DNA of 24,654 nucleotides from Aequoribacter sp003520285 (GCA_963966765.1 CAXAAR010000027.1:1-24654); one strand, 5' to 3'; numbered from the stretch's first letter, positions 14,910 to 23,751 are shown. The notes: generated by a model not told the origin, from the sequence alone. Numbers and translations: made by a program.

Positions 14910-15065
14910 CAGTTGGGGCGAGCCCAGATCAGAGAATAGCTCTTTGAACGGCTCTTCGCAGAGAATACGCGAAGCTGACGACTTGTCAGATACGCCGCGG
15001 TGCCATAGATGCAAACAGATGCGCGTAGGCTCTGCGTCTTACGCCCTTCGCCCCAAGCCAATCGT
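14910..15065. other. Convergent gap after soxB
   Basis: Two imperfect hairpins are present, for example CTTCGC/GCGAAG near 14955-14978, but none has a following T-run on either strand. Termination of the sox operon is therefore not visible here and could be Rho-dependent. Confidence 0.4.
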
Positions 15066-15542
15066 TTACTGATACCACTCGAGTGCTTCCGAGATAATCT
15101 TCTCGAGCAAATTATGCACTTCCGAATAGGCCGCAACTTCCAGCGCGGGCAGACGAATGCTCACGAAAATTTCGGTGGGATTGTTAACCAGCGAATACAG
15201 GCTGATGCCATACGGGCATAAGACGATATTATGCGGATTCTGCGCGGCCAGCTGGTGGCTTAAATCGGCTTTGCAAAACAGTAAAGTCTCAGCTTGATCG
15301 TATATTTGCGTTGAGGATTCCACCGCTTCAGCGGTTCGAGCCAGCATGTTGGCGGCGTGAGCCTCGTAGGATACGACCAAACCGTTCGCTTGAATCGCTT
15401 CGATAACGTCATTTTTAATGGTTTTAAAGTCGCCCTCTGCGGTCCACACCCAAGCTGCGCCTTTTTGTTGTGGGCCTTCATAGGCTTGAACCGAGAGCCC
15501 AGTCCAAAGGGTCATAGCGATGACCAGCATCCAGCGCGTCAT
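15066..15542 (-). CDS. Exported DUF302 protein
   Basis: A 158-residue protein with a cleavable signal (1-20, ending VQA). The mature chain fits the DUF302 family: an alpha/beta domain with AETLLFCKADLSHQLAAQNP and VLCPYGISLY as the clearest blocks. Two cysteines stand at those positions. DUF302 proteins are small and often found near sulfur-oxidation or redox genes, but no biochemical role is established. The start codon overlaps the stop of the upstream FAD oxidase by four bases (ATGA), so the two are translated together. Start and reading are secure; the function is unknown. Confidence 0.8.
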   Translation of the reverse strand: MTRWMLVIAMTLWTGLSVQAYEGPQQKGAAWVWTAEGDFKTIKNDVIEAIQANGLVVSYEAHAANMLARTAEAVESSTQIYDQAETLLFCKADLSHQLAAQNPHNIVLCPYGISLYSLVNNPTEIFVSIRLPALEVAAYSEVHNLLEKIISEALEWYQ

Positions 15543-16909
15543 TGATCGAAGACCTTGCCTGGATTAAGAAGGCCGTTGGGATCGAGTGCGCGTTTGATGC
15601 GGCGCATAATCTCGATCTCGGAGTCACTTCTGGAAAGCGGTAAGTACGGTTTCTTGGTGAGACCAATGCCATGTTCAGCGGATATCGAGCCGCGATAATC
15701 AGCGAGCAGGGTGTACACCAGTTTATCGACCGACGAGGGGTTGTGCGTCGGGCCGATGCCTAAATGAAGGTTGCCATCGCCCAAGTGGCCAAACACGATC
15801 AAGTTGAGTTCAGGATCGAGTTCGTGCAGCGCGGCTTCCAGTCGCTCGATATATATCTCCATAGCGTCGATGGGTAAACTGATGTCGTAGCCAGCGACGG
15901 GCTTGTAGTAAATCACTTTGGCTTCTACGTCATCGCGTATCGCCCAGAGCTGTTGGGTTTGCGCAATCGATCCAGCGATCACGGCATCACTAATCACGCC
16001 GTTTTCTAATTGCTGCCCCAGAAACTGCTCTAAAGGATTCAGGCTGGTCTGCTCTGAATGGCTGGTCTCGAGCAGAATGTAAAAGGGCTGGTGAGGCGGC
16101 AGCACCGCGGCATTGCGCTGTGTCAGAACGACATTGAGGTCGTAATAGGCTCCCCACATCGCTTCAAATGCGGTCAGCGATGACGATAACTCAGCCACCG
16201 CAAGTGCCAGTAGAGTTCGAACTTGAGTAAATGAATCGCAGACAACCATTGCGGTGTAGGTGGTTTTTGGCGCTGGCTGAAGTTTTAAAACAGCACGGGT
16301 CACAATGCCGAGCGTGCCCTCTGATCCGATAAACAACTGTTTGAGATCGTAGCCGGTATTATTCTTTAGCATCTGGTTCATTGAACTCAGTATTTGACCA
16401 TCTGCCAGGACTGCTTCGAGTCCTAAGACCTGCTGGCGCATCATGCCATAGCGAATGACGCTATTCCCGCCTGCATTGGTGCTGATCATGCCGCCGATCG
16501 TGGCACTCCCTCTCGCCCCAAGATCAACGGGGAACAGCCACCCGTGCCCACTCGCGGTATCTTGCACCAACTGCAAAGGAACACCCGCTTGCACAGTCAT
16601 AATACCGGTATCGGTATCGAAATCCTCAATTTGGTTCATGCGCTCAAGGGAAATACCCACGTCTTGTTCGGCGCAGGTCATACCGTTGACCAGCCCCGTT
16701 AGGCCGCCCAGAGGCACCATGGTCTGGCCATTCTGGTAGCACAGCGCCATCGCCTGAGAGAGTGTCTCGGTGGCGTCGGCTCGAATAATGGCGCGGGCGG
16801 GACATGAGCCGGCACCCCAAGCAGCGTTGGGACGTGCAAGGACGTCTTCATCTCGCAATACTCCGGTGTCGCCCAGAAGTTGTATCAGTTTGCCGAGGTC
16901 AACGCCCAT
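15539..16909 (-). CDS. FAD-binding oxidoreductase (GlcD/D-2-hydroxyacid dehydrogenase type)
   Basis: A 456-residue flavoprotein of the VAO family. The FAD-binding part is at 30-210, with PLGGLTGLVNG (66-76), NAGGNSVIRYG (145-155) and GSEGTLGIVT (195-204). The FAD-oxidase C-terminal domain contains HLGDGNLHLGIG (375-386) with its metal-type histidines, and EHGIG (411-415). Relatives oxidise 2-hydroxy acids such as D-lactate, glycolate or D-2-hydroxyglutarate and hand electrons to the respiratory chain or an electron-transfer flavoprotein. The substrate cannot be told from sequence. There is no signal peptide, so it is cytoplasmic, yet it is coupled to the exported DUF302 protein. GAGAG precedes the ATG. 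Confidence 0.88.
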   Translation of the reverse strand: MGVDLGKLIQLLGDTGVLRDEDVLARPNAAWGAGSCPARAIIRADATETLSQAMALCYQNGQTMVPLGGLTGLVNGMTCAEQDVGISLERMNQIEDFDTDTGIMTVQAGVPLQLVQDTASGHGWLFPVDLGARGSATIGGMISTNAGGNSVIRYGMMRQQVLGLEAVLADGQILSSMNQMLKNNTGYDLKQLFIGSEGTLGIVTRAVLKLQPAPKTTYTAMVVCDSFTQVRTLLALAVAELSSSLTAFEAMWGAYYDLNVVLTQRNAAVLPPHQPFYILLETSHSEQTSLNPLEQFLGQQLENGVISDAVIAGSIAQTQQLWAIRDDVEAKVIYYKPVAGYDISLPIDAMEIYIERLEAALHELDPELNLIVFGHLGDGNLHLGIGPTHNPSSVDKLVYTLLADYRGSISAEHGIGLTKKPYLPLSRSDSEIEIMRRIKRALDPNGLLNPGKVFDQ

Positions 16910-17082
16910 AGTTCTCTCTGAGTTTGCTTTGGCGGCGATTAATGTAATGGAGCCGCTGTTTTACTCAGTATACAGCTTAAGGTCGCCGGCAAGACAGTGC
17001 AATGGATCATACCAATCGGAATCGGACCAGTGGTTACAGCAGTGGCAGTATACAAATATAGCCTTTGGCCGTGTACGGATCG

Positions 17083-17088
17083 TATAAT
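17083..17088 (+). promoter_or_regulatory. -10 candidate for the YrbL-like gene
   Basis: A perfect TATAAT lies 30 bases before the ATG at 17118. No good -35 is found at 16-18 bases. The rest of the 208-base gap between the divergent genes shows no other clear signal. Confidence 0.3.
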
Positions 17089-17117
17089 GAGCGAAAATTC
17101 TAGATTGGCGATGTTTC

Positions 17118-17843
17118 ATGACAGGAAATTTGCTTCAGCTTAGCATGAGAGAGCCCTTTGGCGTTGGGGGGCGGCGGCTATGTTATGAGCACCCTTACGA
17201 GAAGTCGCTGTGTGTCAAAGTTCTCCGTACTGACGTCGATCGTACTGTGCGATTGAAAAACAGTAGCGCTTGGAAAAACCGAATTGGTCGAATATACGAT
17301 AATAATGAGCACGAGAGATGTGAACTAGACAAGCTCTACGCTAAGCACGGTGATGTGCTTGCACGTCATTTTCCCAAGCATTACGGTTATATTGACACTG
17401 ATCTAGGGCCTGGGCTGGTACTTGATCTCATGCGTGATGACGATGGTGAGATCTCGATGTCGCTCCGAGAGTGGATTACTGTTGGTCGTTCATTGACGGA
17501 TCTTGGGTCCGCGTTCCAGCAGTTTGGCGAATTCCTATCGGACTACGCCATTGTTACTCGCGATCTACTTGATCATAATCTGGTTGCAGTGAAGCACGCA
17601 GATCAATCGCTGAGATTGGTAATGATCGATGGTATTGGCAACCCAGCCTTTGTGCCCATTGCGAGTTGGATTAAACCCGTAGCGCGGATGCGGATAAAGC
17701 GAAAGCTCGAGAGGGCGTGGGCACGTATGCTTGCGCTGCAAGAGCGGGGTGGCATTTCGACTGAGATCCTAAATGGTAGTTCTTGGGGGCAAGGGCTTCG
17801 ATACAACAAAAGTATTAATGCACGCTTAAGGAAACAACGCTAG
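17118..17843 (+). CDS. YrbL-like kinase-fold protein
   Basis: A 241-residue cytoplasmic protein resembling the PhoP-regulated YrbL family, a small protein-kinase-like fold. A Gly-rich N-terminal loop (FGVGGRR) and VKVL around 32-36 could form the nucleotide pocket with a lysine. The segment VTRDLLDHNLV matches the kinase catalytic loop (Asp and Asn at the right spacing), and IDGIGNP matches the metal-binding DFG-like element. The function of YrbL proteins is unproven; sugar or lipid-A-core phosphorylation is suggested only by similarity to Kdo/heptose kinases. It abuts the methyltransferase with no gap. A dedicated ribosome binding site is not evident. Confidence 0.7.
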   Translation: MTGNLLQLSMREPFGVGGRRLCYEHPYEKSLCVKVLRTDVDRTVRLKNSSAWKNRIGRIYDNNEHERCELDKLYAKHGDVLARHFPKHYGYIDTDLGPGLVLDLMRDDDGEISMSLREWITVGRSLTDLGSAFQQFGEFLSDYAIVTRDLLDHNLVAVKHADQSLRLVMIDGIGNPAFVPIASWIKPVARMRIKRKLERAWARMLALQERGGISTEILNGSSWGQGLRYNKSINARLRKQR

Positions 17844-18593
17844 ATGCAATTTTTAAAGCCGCTAGAAGTTCAGTTACGACGGTTACGTAACACATTATCT
17901 CCTTATCTTTATGCCGGCGACGCGCGTTTGTGCCCATGCTGTCAACGATCGTTCTCAAAATTTTTGCCGGCGGGCACCGCGAAGCGTCGACGCGAAGATG
18001 CTGTATGCCCCTTCTGTCGATCTCGAGAGCGAGATCGTCTTATGATATTACTATTTGAACAGACTGAGACTTTACTCAATGGGTCCCCTCGTATTCTCCA
18101 TTTCGCGCCTGAGCCCTCGGTAAGGGCCTATCTCATAGATCAATCTCTGAGTGTGTATCACACCACCGATCTCATGCAAAAAGATGTGTCATTCAAATCC
18201 GACATACAGGAACTAGAGTTGAATGATGGCAGCTATGACGGCATTATTTGTGCCCACGTCTTGCAAGATGTTCCGAATGAGGAGGCTGCTCTGAGCGAGT
18301 TATACCGGGTTCTCGCTCCGGGTGGCTGGGCAGTTCTTTCAGTACCTGTTAGGGGTGAACAGACTATCCAATATAGTGGTCCTGAGAAACAGAGGTCGGC
18401 TTGGGATGCCCGTCCCGATGAGCATGTGAGACAGTATGGAACGGATTTTAGTGACCGTTTAGCTCTAATCGGGTTCCAAGTTGATGTTCTAGCACCAAAG
18501 GATTTGTTGGCCGATATCGCCGCTGTTGAAAGACACGGTCTGAGTAATGAAACGTTCACTAATGTCGTGTTTGTGGCTCGAAAATCCCACTAG
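17844..18593 (+). CDS. Class I SAM methyltransferase with N-terminal zinc ribbon
   Basis: A 249-residue protein. Residues 30-58 hold two cysteine pairs, Cys30/Cys33 and Cys55/Cys58, spaced as a zinc ribbon. The methyltransferase core follows: ILHFAPEPSV (84-93) as the SAM motif I region, YDGIICAHVLQDVP (131-144) with the typical type-11 motif, and LYRVLAPGGWAVLSVP (153-168). Proteins of this shape often sit in surface-polysaccharide gene groups; the substrate is not known. The ATG directly follows the previous stop, with AAGGA about 12 bases upstream inside the preceding gene. The two genes form one unit. Confidence 0.8.
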   Translation: MQFLKPLEVQLRRLRNTLSPYLYAGDARLCPCCQRSFSKFLPAGTAKRRREDAVCPFCRSRERDRLMILLFEQTETLLNGSPRILHFAPEPSVRAYLIDQSLSVYHTTDLMQKDVSFKSDIQELELNDGSYDGIICAHVLQDVPNEEAALSELYRVLAPGGWAVLSVPVRGEQTIQYSGPEKQRSAWDARPDEHVRQYGTDFSDRLALIGFQVDVLAPKDLLADIAAVERHGLSNETFTNVVFVARKSH

Positions 18594-18621
18594 GACCAAC
18601 GTCTAATAGAGACTTAGCGGG

Positions 18622-19404
18622 TCAACGATTTGCGAGCCGCCTGAATCGGTAAAGGGCCACCTTGAACACGATGTTCGCGCGCCGTCGAGCGCGATCCCAC
18701 AAGCTCGATTGATCTGGGTAACGGCTGCTACTGTGATCCGGTTCGATATTGTCCAGAACGCTTTCCCAGCGCTCGTCTGACTCGTACCCACAGGCCTTAA
18801 GTTCAGAATGGATACTGCCATGGCGCTGGATCTGAGCCAGCACTCGTGGCAAATTATCTCGCCAGCGCCCGATGCTGTCGGTATTAATTGCACGCAAACC
18901 ATGCATGGCACGCTCTGATTGAGAGGACAGGGAAGCGTATTGATGGTAGTCGGAGAACGGATGCAAAGCCTTGAGCCAAGGTATGGCGTCCAGCAGTGCG
19001 TGTTGAACTGAATCAGGATCTGTTACAAGATCCTCATAGCGCACTGTGATACATCGTGGATGCGAAACCATCTTCTGCGCATACGCGTGTTGCTCGCGCC
19101 ACAGACGGAGATTGGAGTAATACCGATCGCCCGCAATTCGGTGTTTGCTGACGATAACATCGCGTGGATCGCGCAAGCAGTAAATCACCCAAAAATCCTC
19201 TATGTGTGCTAACACATCTGGCATAAATTGGGTGTCTTTAGGTCGTTTGGTGAGCAGGGTTTCCCCACGCAGAGCGGTGGTTCGATTAAAACGGGTTTCA
19301 TGTCCGTAACAGCGGTCAAACTCGAAACACGCAGACATCATTTCGTACAAGAGCGTCGTGCCGCTGCGCGGAGAGCATCCAACAATATGGACTTGTTTAT
19401 ACAT
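18622..19404 (-). CDS. PAPS-dependent sulfotransferase family protein
   Basis: A 260-residue protein. The 5'-phosphosulfate loop is at the start, IVGCSPRSGTTLLYE, and the 3'-phosphate motif is LRDPRDVIVSKH. Both are the recognised PAPS-binding elements of the family. The middle part has the helix-rich acceptor region (YYSNLRLWREQHAYAQKM). It would transfer sulfate from PAPS to a carbohydrate or lipid. I start at the ATG at 19404, which begins the P-loop strand directly; a GTG at 19458 adds 18 residues. Neither has a good ribosome binding site. A long hexamer repeat lies 100 or so bases upstream and may affect expression. Confidence 0.82.
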   Translation of the reverse strand: MYKQVHIVGCSPRSGTTLLYEMMSACFEFDRCYGHETRFNRTTALRGETLLTKRPKDTQFMPDVLAHIEDFWVIYCLRDPRDVIVSKHRIAGDRYYSNLRLWREQHAYAQKMVSHPRCITVRYEDLVTDPDSVQHALLDAIPWLKALHPFSDYHQYASLSSQSERAMHGLRAINTDSIGRWRDNLPRVLAQIQRHGSIHSELKACGYESDERWESVLDNIEPDHSSSRYPDQSSLWDRARRRANIVFKVALYRFRRLANR

Positions 19405-19512
19405 GATCACGGCGTCGAACTTGTGAAAACGGGATGGTATCACGCGGCCGAGATCCACACCAAATTAGGCGTAGCGCGTATTGGTTGCGTATTTTTGGTG
19501 ATGGTGATGGCT

Positions 19513-19686
19513 GTGCCTGTGCCTATGCCTGTGCCTGTGCCTGTGCCTGTGCCTATGCCTATGCCTGTGCCTGTGCCTGTGCCTGTGCCTATGCCTGTGC
19601 CAGTGTCTGTGGCTGTGTCTGTACCTGTGTCTGTCTCTGTCTCTGTGGCTGTCGCTCTTGCGATGGCTCTTGCGATGGCTCTTGCG
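19513..19686. repeat. Hexanucleotide tandem repeat (simple-sequence repeat)
   Basis: On the plus strand, 13 perfect units of RTGCCT run from 19513 to 19590 (nine or ten are GTGCCT, the rest ATGCCT). About ten degenerate units follow (GTGTCT, GTGGCT, GTCTCT and similar) to 19650, then a 12-bp repeat (GCTCTTGCGATG) in two copies and a partial. The unit is a multiple of three, so length change would not shift a frame, but it would change the distance between any promoter and the sulfotransferase gene. It lies in the 324-base gap between the ELM1-family gene and the sulfotransferase, both on minus. No coding role is supported for the plus-strand frames crossing it. Confidence 0.9.
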
Positions 19687-19728
19687 AGTGCGCCGAGTGG
19701 GTCAAGATGCGAAAGTTGTTGACCTCGG

Positions 19729-20631
19729 TTAGGTGGACAGTCGGGATAGAAGCCATTGCGCCGCTCGTTGCGCTTCTAGCAGCCGTGGTAAGGGATTTGT
19801 TGGGGTGCAGATTTGACCCGATTCCGAGACATAGTGCACTTGGCTATCAGCCACCAAGTGATCAATCGCCCGAGTAATTCGATTGTTGGCTCTGTCGGGT
19901 AGCCTGAGCAGACCTACCGAGGCGCCACTGCTTAATGCCTCGTACACCATCGAAACACTGTCTGGGGTAATCCATATTTGTTGCGCTTGGGACATGGTGT
20001 GTGCGAGCCAACCGGCCTCTGCCTCAGGGTAAGGTTGAATCCGAACGCTCTCGGGTAGTTGCGCGCTCAAGGTGTCGAGCATGCCAGGTGGCGTGCGCCG
20101 AGAATCAGTAATCGACCACTCGAGCCCCGGATTCTGAGCAATGATACGCACGATATCACTGATTACCTGCTCACTGCTCCAGCCATAGTGTCCGGAAATA
20201 CCCCCCAAGGCTATCAGGCCAATAGCAGCGGGCTGGTAGGGCTTGAGAGAGACCGTGTTTAAAGCGCCATGCGTCAGCAGTACGTGCGTATTGGACGTAG
20301 TGGGTGAGTCGTCATGCGCAGGCATAATGATTGAATCAAAACCGTTCAGAGGCCAGCTCGGTTTCATCACCACCACACTCTGCGCTCGGTACAATGCTGC
20401 CAGACGCGATGCGGCGAGGTGAGTGCCGTGACCACAGGCAATCACAACATCGGGTTTAGGCTGCAGGTGTGGTGATTGACCCAAGAGAATGTGGCGAAGT
20501 TTATATTGGCTATGGTGCAGCCACTGAACCGAGCCACTGGCTTGCACGGTTTCAATGGCTTCTTCGAGCCCCTTTAGCTGATTGAGGTGGCCCGGTCTTG
20601 AGTCATGTACATATAGCCAATGCAGCGGCAT
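19729..20631 (-). CDS. ELM1-family (DUF1022-type) protein
   Basis: A 300-residue protein of the family named after plant mitochondrial fission protein ELM1, with a GT-B-like layout. It begins LHWLYVHDSRPGHLNQLKGLEEAI, typical for the family's DxRPGHxNQ element. Later parts are IALGGISGHYGWS (a Gly-rich loop) and TPDSVSMVYEALSSG, which resembles a sugar-nucleotide-binding segment. Bacterial members lie next to lipopolysaccharide genes. Its start is three bases after the msbA stop, so it is co-transcribed with the lipid exporter. A role in lipid A or core assembly is inferred. No membrane segment is seen. Confidence 0.8.
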   Translation of the reverse strand: MPLHWLYVHDSRPGHLNQLKGLEEAIETVQASGSVQWLHHSQYKLRHILLGQSPHLQPKPDVVIACGHGTHLAASRLAALYRAQSVVVMKPSWPLNGFDSIIMPAHDDSPTTSNTHVLLTHGALNTVSLKPYQPAAIGLIALGGISGHYGWSSEQVISDIVRIIAQNPGLEWSITDSRRTPPGMLDTLSAQLPESVRIQPYPEAEAGWLAHTMSQAQQIWITPDSVSMVYEALSSGASVGLLRLPDRANNRITRAIDHLVADSQVHYVSESGQICTPTNPLPRLLEAQRAAQWLLSRLST

Positions 20632-20634
20632 GGT

Positions 20635-22437
20635 TCAGTCGTCAAACTGCGAGCGGTGTAGGTGCGCATAAAGCCCGTCGCGCTGAATCAGATCCGCGTG
20701 TGATCCGCTCTCGACAATGCGCCCTTGATCGAGCACCAAGATCAGGTCGGCGCGTTCTGCTGTGATCAAGCGATGTGCGATGATCACCGTAGTGCGACCT
20801 GCGGTAATTTCTGGCATGACTTGCTGGATCGCACGCTCTGATTCTGCATCTAGGGCTGATGTTGCCTCGTCAAGAATGAGAAGGGGCGCATCTTTTAAAA
20901 AAGCTCGAGCCAGCGCGATACGCTGTTTTTGCCCACCAGACAGCGCGGCGCCGTTCTCACCCACGGGTGTTTCTAGGCCAAGCGGCAGTGATTCAATGAG
21001 GTCCCAAATGTGCGCTTTCTGAGCGGCGGCAATGATCGAAGCATCGGTGCAGTGGGACAGTTCGCCGTAGGCAATATTGGCGCGGATACTGTCCTCGAAC
21101 AGGATGGTATCCTGTGTCACGAGGGCTACGTTTTTACGGATACTCGCGGCTTGGATATCGCTACTATCGATGGCGTCGTAAAATAAGGTGTTCTGTGGGG
21201 CTCGTTCAAAGCCAGCGATTAAATCAATCAGGGTGGTTTTGCCGGCGCCGCTGCGACCAACGAGTGCAATGACCTGGCCGGGTGTCGCTTCAAAATTAAT
21301 GTCTGAGAGCGCGAGTTTATCAGCCCCCGGATAACCAAAAGAGAGACCGCGCACCGCGAGGTGACCTGAGAAGTCCCTAAGCTCTGTTCGACCGCCGCTG
21401 GGCTCAATGGGTTGGTCAAGTACCACGAAAATACTCTCGGCGGCAGCGATACCTTTTTGGATTGCGGCATTGACATTAGTCAGCTGTCGGAGTGGTTTTG
21501 CGACGAGGCTGGCAGCAGTGATATAGGCAAGAAATTCGCCTGCGCTGATATCGCCAAAGGTCTTGGGATCTAATCCGAACCAGAACAGGAGTGCGATCGC
21601 ACTAAACGTCAGGAGTTGGATGACAGGGGTACTAATCTCGTTGACTCTGGCGAGCTTGAGTTCATTCCTCAGGCTGGCTTGGCAGCGTCCGGCGAAGCGC
21701 TCATTTTCATAGTCCTCACCGCCAAAGGCTCGCACAATCGCCTGCCCGCGGATCGCTTCTGAAGCAACGTGCGTCACGCCCCCCATCGATTGCTGAATAC
21801 GTTGGCTATAACGCTTAAACCGACTGCTGGCGGTGCGTATGATTAAGCCGATCAATGGGGTCACTGCCATGAAAAATAGCGTGAGTTTCCAGTTCAGGTA
21901 GAACAGATAGGCGAACAATGCAATAACGGTAAGCCCTTCTCGGATAACCACCTTGATGGCGTTGGAGGAGGCGGCGGCTACTTGCTCTACATTAAAAGTG
22001 AGAGTCGAGATGAGCTGCCCCGAATTGTTTTGTCCAAAGAATCGAGAGGGCAGGGCAGTGAGATGCTCAAACACATCGCGTCGCAATCGATTGACCACGT
22101 GGCGCGCGACATAACTGATATAAAATCCCCCGAGATAGCTCCCAATGCCGCGCAGCGATACAATCGAGATAATCGCCAGTGGCAGAAAGACGCGGATGCC
22201 TTCACGTGTATTCAGACCCAATTGAAGCTCCCACTGAGCGAGTCCGCTAACATCGGGGTTGGTCTCAAAGGCACTTGGTAGATATTGCATTAGGCTTGCG
22301 AACGCAGATTGCGTGAGCGCGTACAAAATAAAGCCTGCGACCGCAATCACAAAGGCACCGCTAAACTGGCCTACGTAGCCTAATAAGCGGCGGTAGGTGC
22401 GCCAAGCGCTGTGTTGCTGAGGGGTGCTATCCGCCAT
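20635..22437 (-). CDS. msbA: MsbA-type lipid A-core ABC exporter
   Basis: A 600-residue half-transporter, standard MsbA length. Six transmembrane helices occupy about residues 20-310. The nucleotide-binding domain has Walker A GRSGAGKTT at 394-402, signature LSGGQ at 499-503, Walker B LLILDE ending at Asp523-Glu524, and switch His555. It flips lipid A-core from the inner to the outer leaflet. Start ATG at 22437. MsbA is confident from length and domain order, though a related multidrug half-exporter cannot be fully excluded by reading alone. Confidence 0.88.
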   Translation of the reverse strand: MADSTPQQHSAWRTYRRLLGYVGQFSGAFVIAVAGFILYALTQSAFASLMQYLPSAFETNPDVSGLAQWELQLGLNTREGIRVFLPLAIISIVSLRGIGSYLGGFYISYVARHVVNRLRRDVFEHLTALPSRFFGQNNSGQLISTLTFNVEQVAAASSNAIKVVIREGLTVIALFAYLFYLNWKLTLFFMAVTPLIGLIIRTASSRFKRYSQRIQQSMGGVTHVASEAIRGQAIVRAFGGEDYENERFAGRCQASLRNELKLARVNEISTPVIQLLTFSAIALLFWFGLDPKTFGDISAGEFLAYITAASLVAKPLRQLTNVNAAIQKGIAAAESIFVVLDQPIEPSGGRTELRDFSGHLAVRGLSFGYPGADKLALSDINFEATPGQVIALVGRSGAGKTTLIDLIAGFERAPQNTLFYDAIDSSDIQAASIRKNVALVTQDTILFEDSIRANIAYGELSHCTDASIIAAAQKAHIWDLIESLPLGLETPVGENGAALSGGQKQRIALARAFLKDAPLLILDEATSALDAESERAIQQVMPEITAGRTTVIIAHRLITAERADLILVLDQGRIVESGSHADLIQRDGLYAHLHRSQFDD

Positions 22438-22663
22438 GCGGTATCCTGTGTCAATCTCATCGAGGCTGGCGACATTGTAGTCTATGGTGTGTTTTATCGC
22501 ACCTGCTGGTGCTGAGGGTAGCTATCGCAGCGTGCTATTGGCATCAAAAGTGGGTTATTGCATAGTATTGAGGTTGATTTTGGCCAAAACAACACTGATT
22601 ATATGTACAGTACTTCTTGGCCATGCTATGGTCGCGTTAATTCATTACACAGGTGATTAGCTT
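22438..22663. other. Divergent region between msbA and recA
   Basis: It holds the recA promoter and LexA box on the right. The msbA promoter must lie in the left half, but I find no pair of good -35 and -10 elements for it. No gene is seen. Confidence 0.5.
22574..22612 (+). promoter_or_regulatory. recA promoter with LexA (SOS) box
   Basis: The -35 TTGATT (22574-22579) and -10 GATTAT (22597-22602) are 17 bases apart. The LexA box, 22593-22612, reads CACTGATTATATGTACAGTA, close to the gammaproteobacterial consensus CTG-N10-CAG with AT-rich centre. It overlaps the -10, so LexA bound there would block recA until DNA damage. Confidence 0.88.
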
Positions 22664-23737
22664 ATGGATCCAAACAAGCAAAAAGCGTTAGAAGCAGCCT
22701 TTGCGCAAATCGAGCGACAGTTCGGAAAAGGGACCGTCATGCGCATGGGTGATACCGAGCGGGTAGCCATTCCAGCCATTTCGACCGGCTCCCTTGGGCT
22801 TGATATTGCGCTCGGAATCGGCGGCTTGCCCAAGGGCCGTATTTGTGAAATCTACGGACCAGAGTCTTCAGGCAAAACAACGCTGACGCTTCAAGTGATC
22901 GCTGAAGCTCAAAAGCAAGGCGGCACCGCAGCGTTCATCGATGCCGAACACGCGCTAGACCCTATTTATGCACAAAGTCTGGGTGTGCAGGTAGATGACC
23001 TAATTCTCTCTCAGCCAGATACCGGCGAGCAAGCGCTCGAAGTGACCGAAATGCTGGTTCGTTCTGGTGCAGTCGACATTCTAGTTGTCGACTCAGTGGC
23101 GGCACTCACACCTAAAGCTGAAATTGAAGGTGATATGGGCGATTCCCATGTCGGCTTGCAGGCGCGTTTGCTGAGTCAAGCGATGCGGAAGTTAACCGCG
23201 ACTATTAAGCAAACCAACTGTCTGGTGATTTTCATTAACCAGATCCGGATGAAAATTGGTGTTATGTTCGGTAGCCCCGAAACCACCACCGGGGGTAATG
23301 CGCTGAAGTTTTATTCATCGGTGCGACTCGATATTCGGCGTATTGGCGCGGTCAAAGAAGGTGATGATATTGTTGGCAACGAAACACGCGTCAAAGTGGT
23401 CAAGAACAAGGTCTCACCACCCTTTAAACAGGCCGAGTTTCAGATCCTGTACGGTTCTGGAATTTTCCATAACGGTGAGCTCATTGATTGGGGTGTTAAG
23501 CTCGGGCTAATCGATAAGTCGGGCGCATGGTATGCGTATAAAGGCGATAAGATCGGTCAGGGTAAAGCCAATGCAGCCAAGTTTCTGACCGACAATAAAG
23601 CCATAGCCGACGAAATTGAGACCGAGATTCGCGCTCAGACACTCAATGTCGTCAAGCCCGCCGATGCCCCTAAAGCTGCGGAAATCAGTCTGGCTGACGG
23701 CGAATCGGTCTTAGCTAACACTCCAGAATCGGAATAG
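22664..23737 (+). CDS. recA: RecA recombinase
   Basis: A 357-residue RecA of normal length. Walker A GPESSGKT is at 65-72. The DNA-binding loops (EIEGDMGDSHVGLQARLLSQAMRK, split over L1; MFGSPETTTGGNALKFY for L2) and the strand VIFINQIR are all standard. The C-terminal tail is acidic. It binds single-stranded DNA, drives strand exchange and stimulates LexA self-cleavage. It is controlled by the LexA box just upstream and followed after 14 bases by recX. Confidence 0.98.
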   Translation: MDPNKQKALEAAFAQIERQFGKGTVMRMGDTERVAIPAISTGSLGLDIALGIGGLPKGRICEIYGPESSGKTTLTLQVIAEAQKQGGTAAFIDAEHALDPIYAQSLGVQVDDLILSQPDTGEQALEVTEMLVRSGAVDILVVDSVAALTPKAEIEGDMGDSHVGLQARLLSQAMRKLTATIKQTNCLVIFINQIRMKIGVMFGSPETTTGGNALKFYSSVRLDIRRIGAVKEGDDIVGNETRVKVVKNKVSPPFKQAEFQILYGSGIFHNGELIDWGVKLGLIDKSGAWYAYKGDKIGQGKANAAKFLTDNKAIADEIETEIRAQTLNVVKPADAPKAAEISLADGESVLANTPESE

Positions 23738-23751
23738 TTTGGAATAGGCAG

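Noticed and set aside
19513..19686. CRISPR array
   Set aside because: The units are contiguous 6- and 12-mers without spacers, and no cas genes are present.
19228..19877. Plus-strand open frames through the hexamer repeat (Val-Pro-rich or Cys-Ala-rich proteins)
   Set aside because: They are open only because the repeat has no stops, they overlap the sulfotransferase or ELM1-family gene on the other strand, and they have no domain or ribosome binding site.
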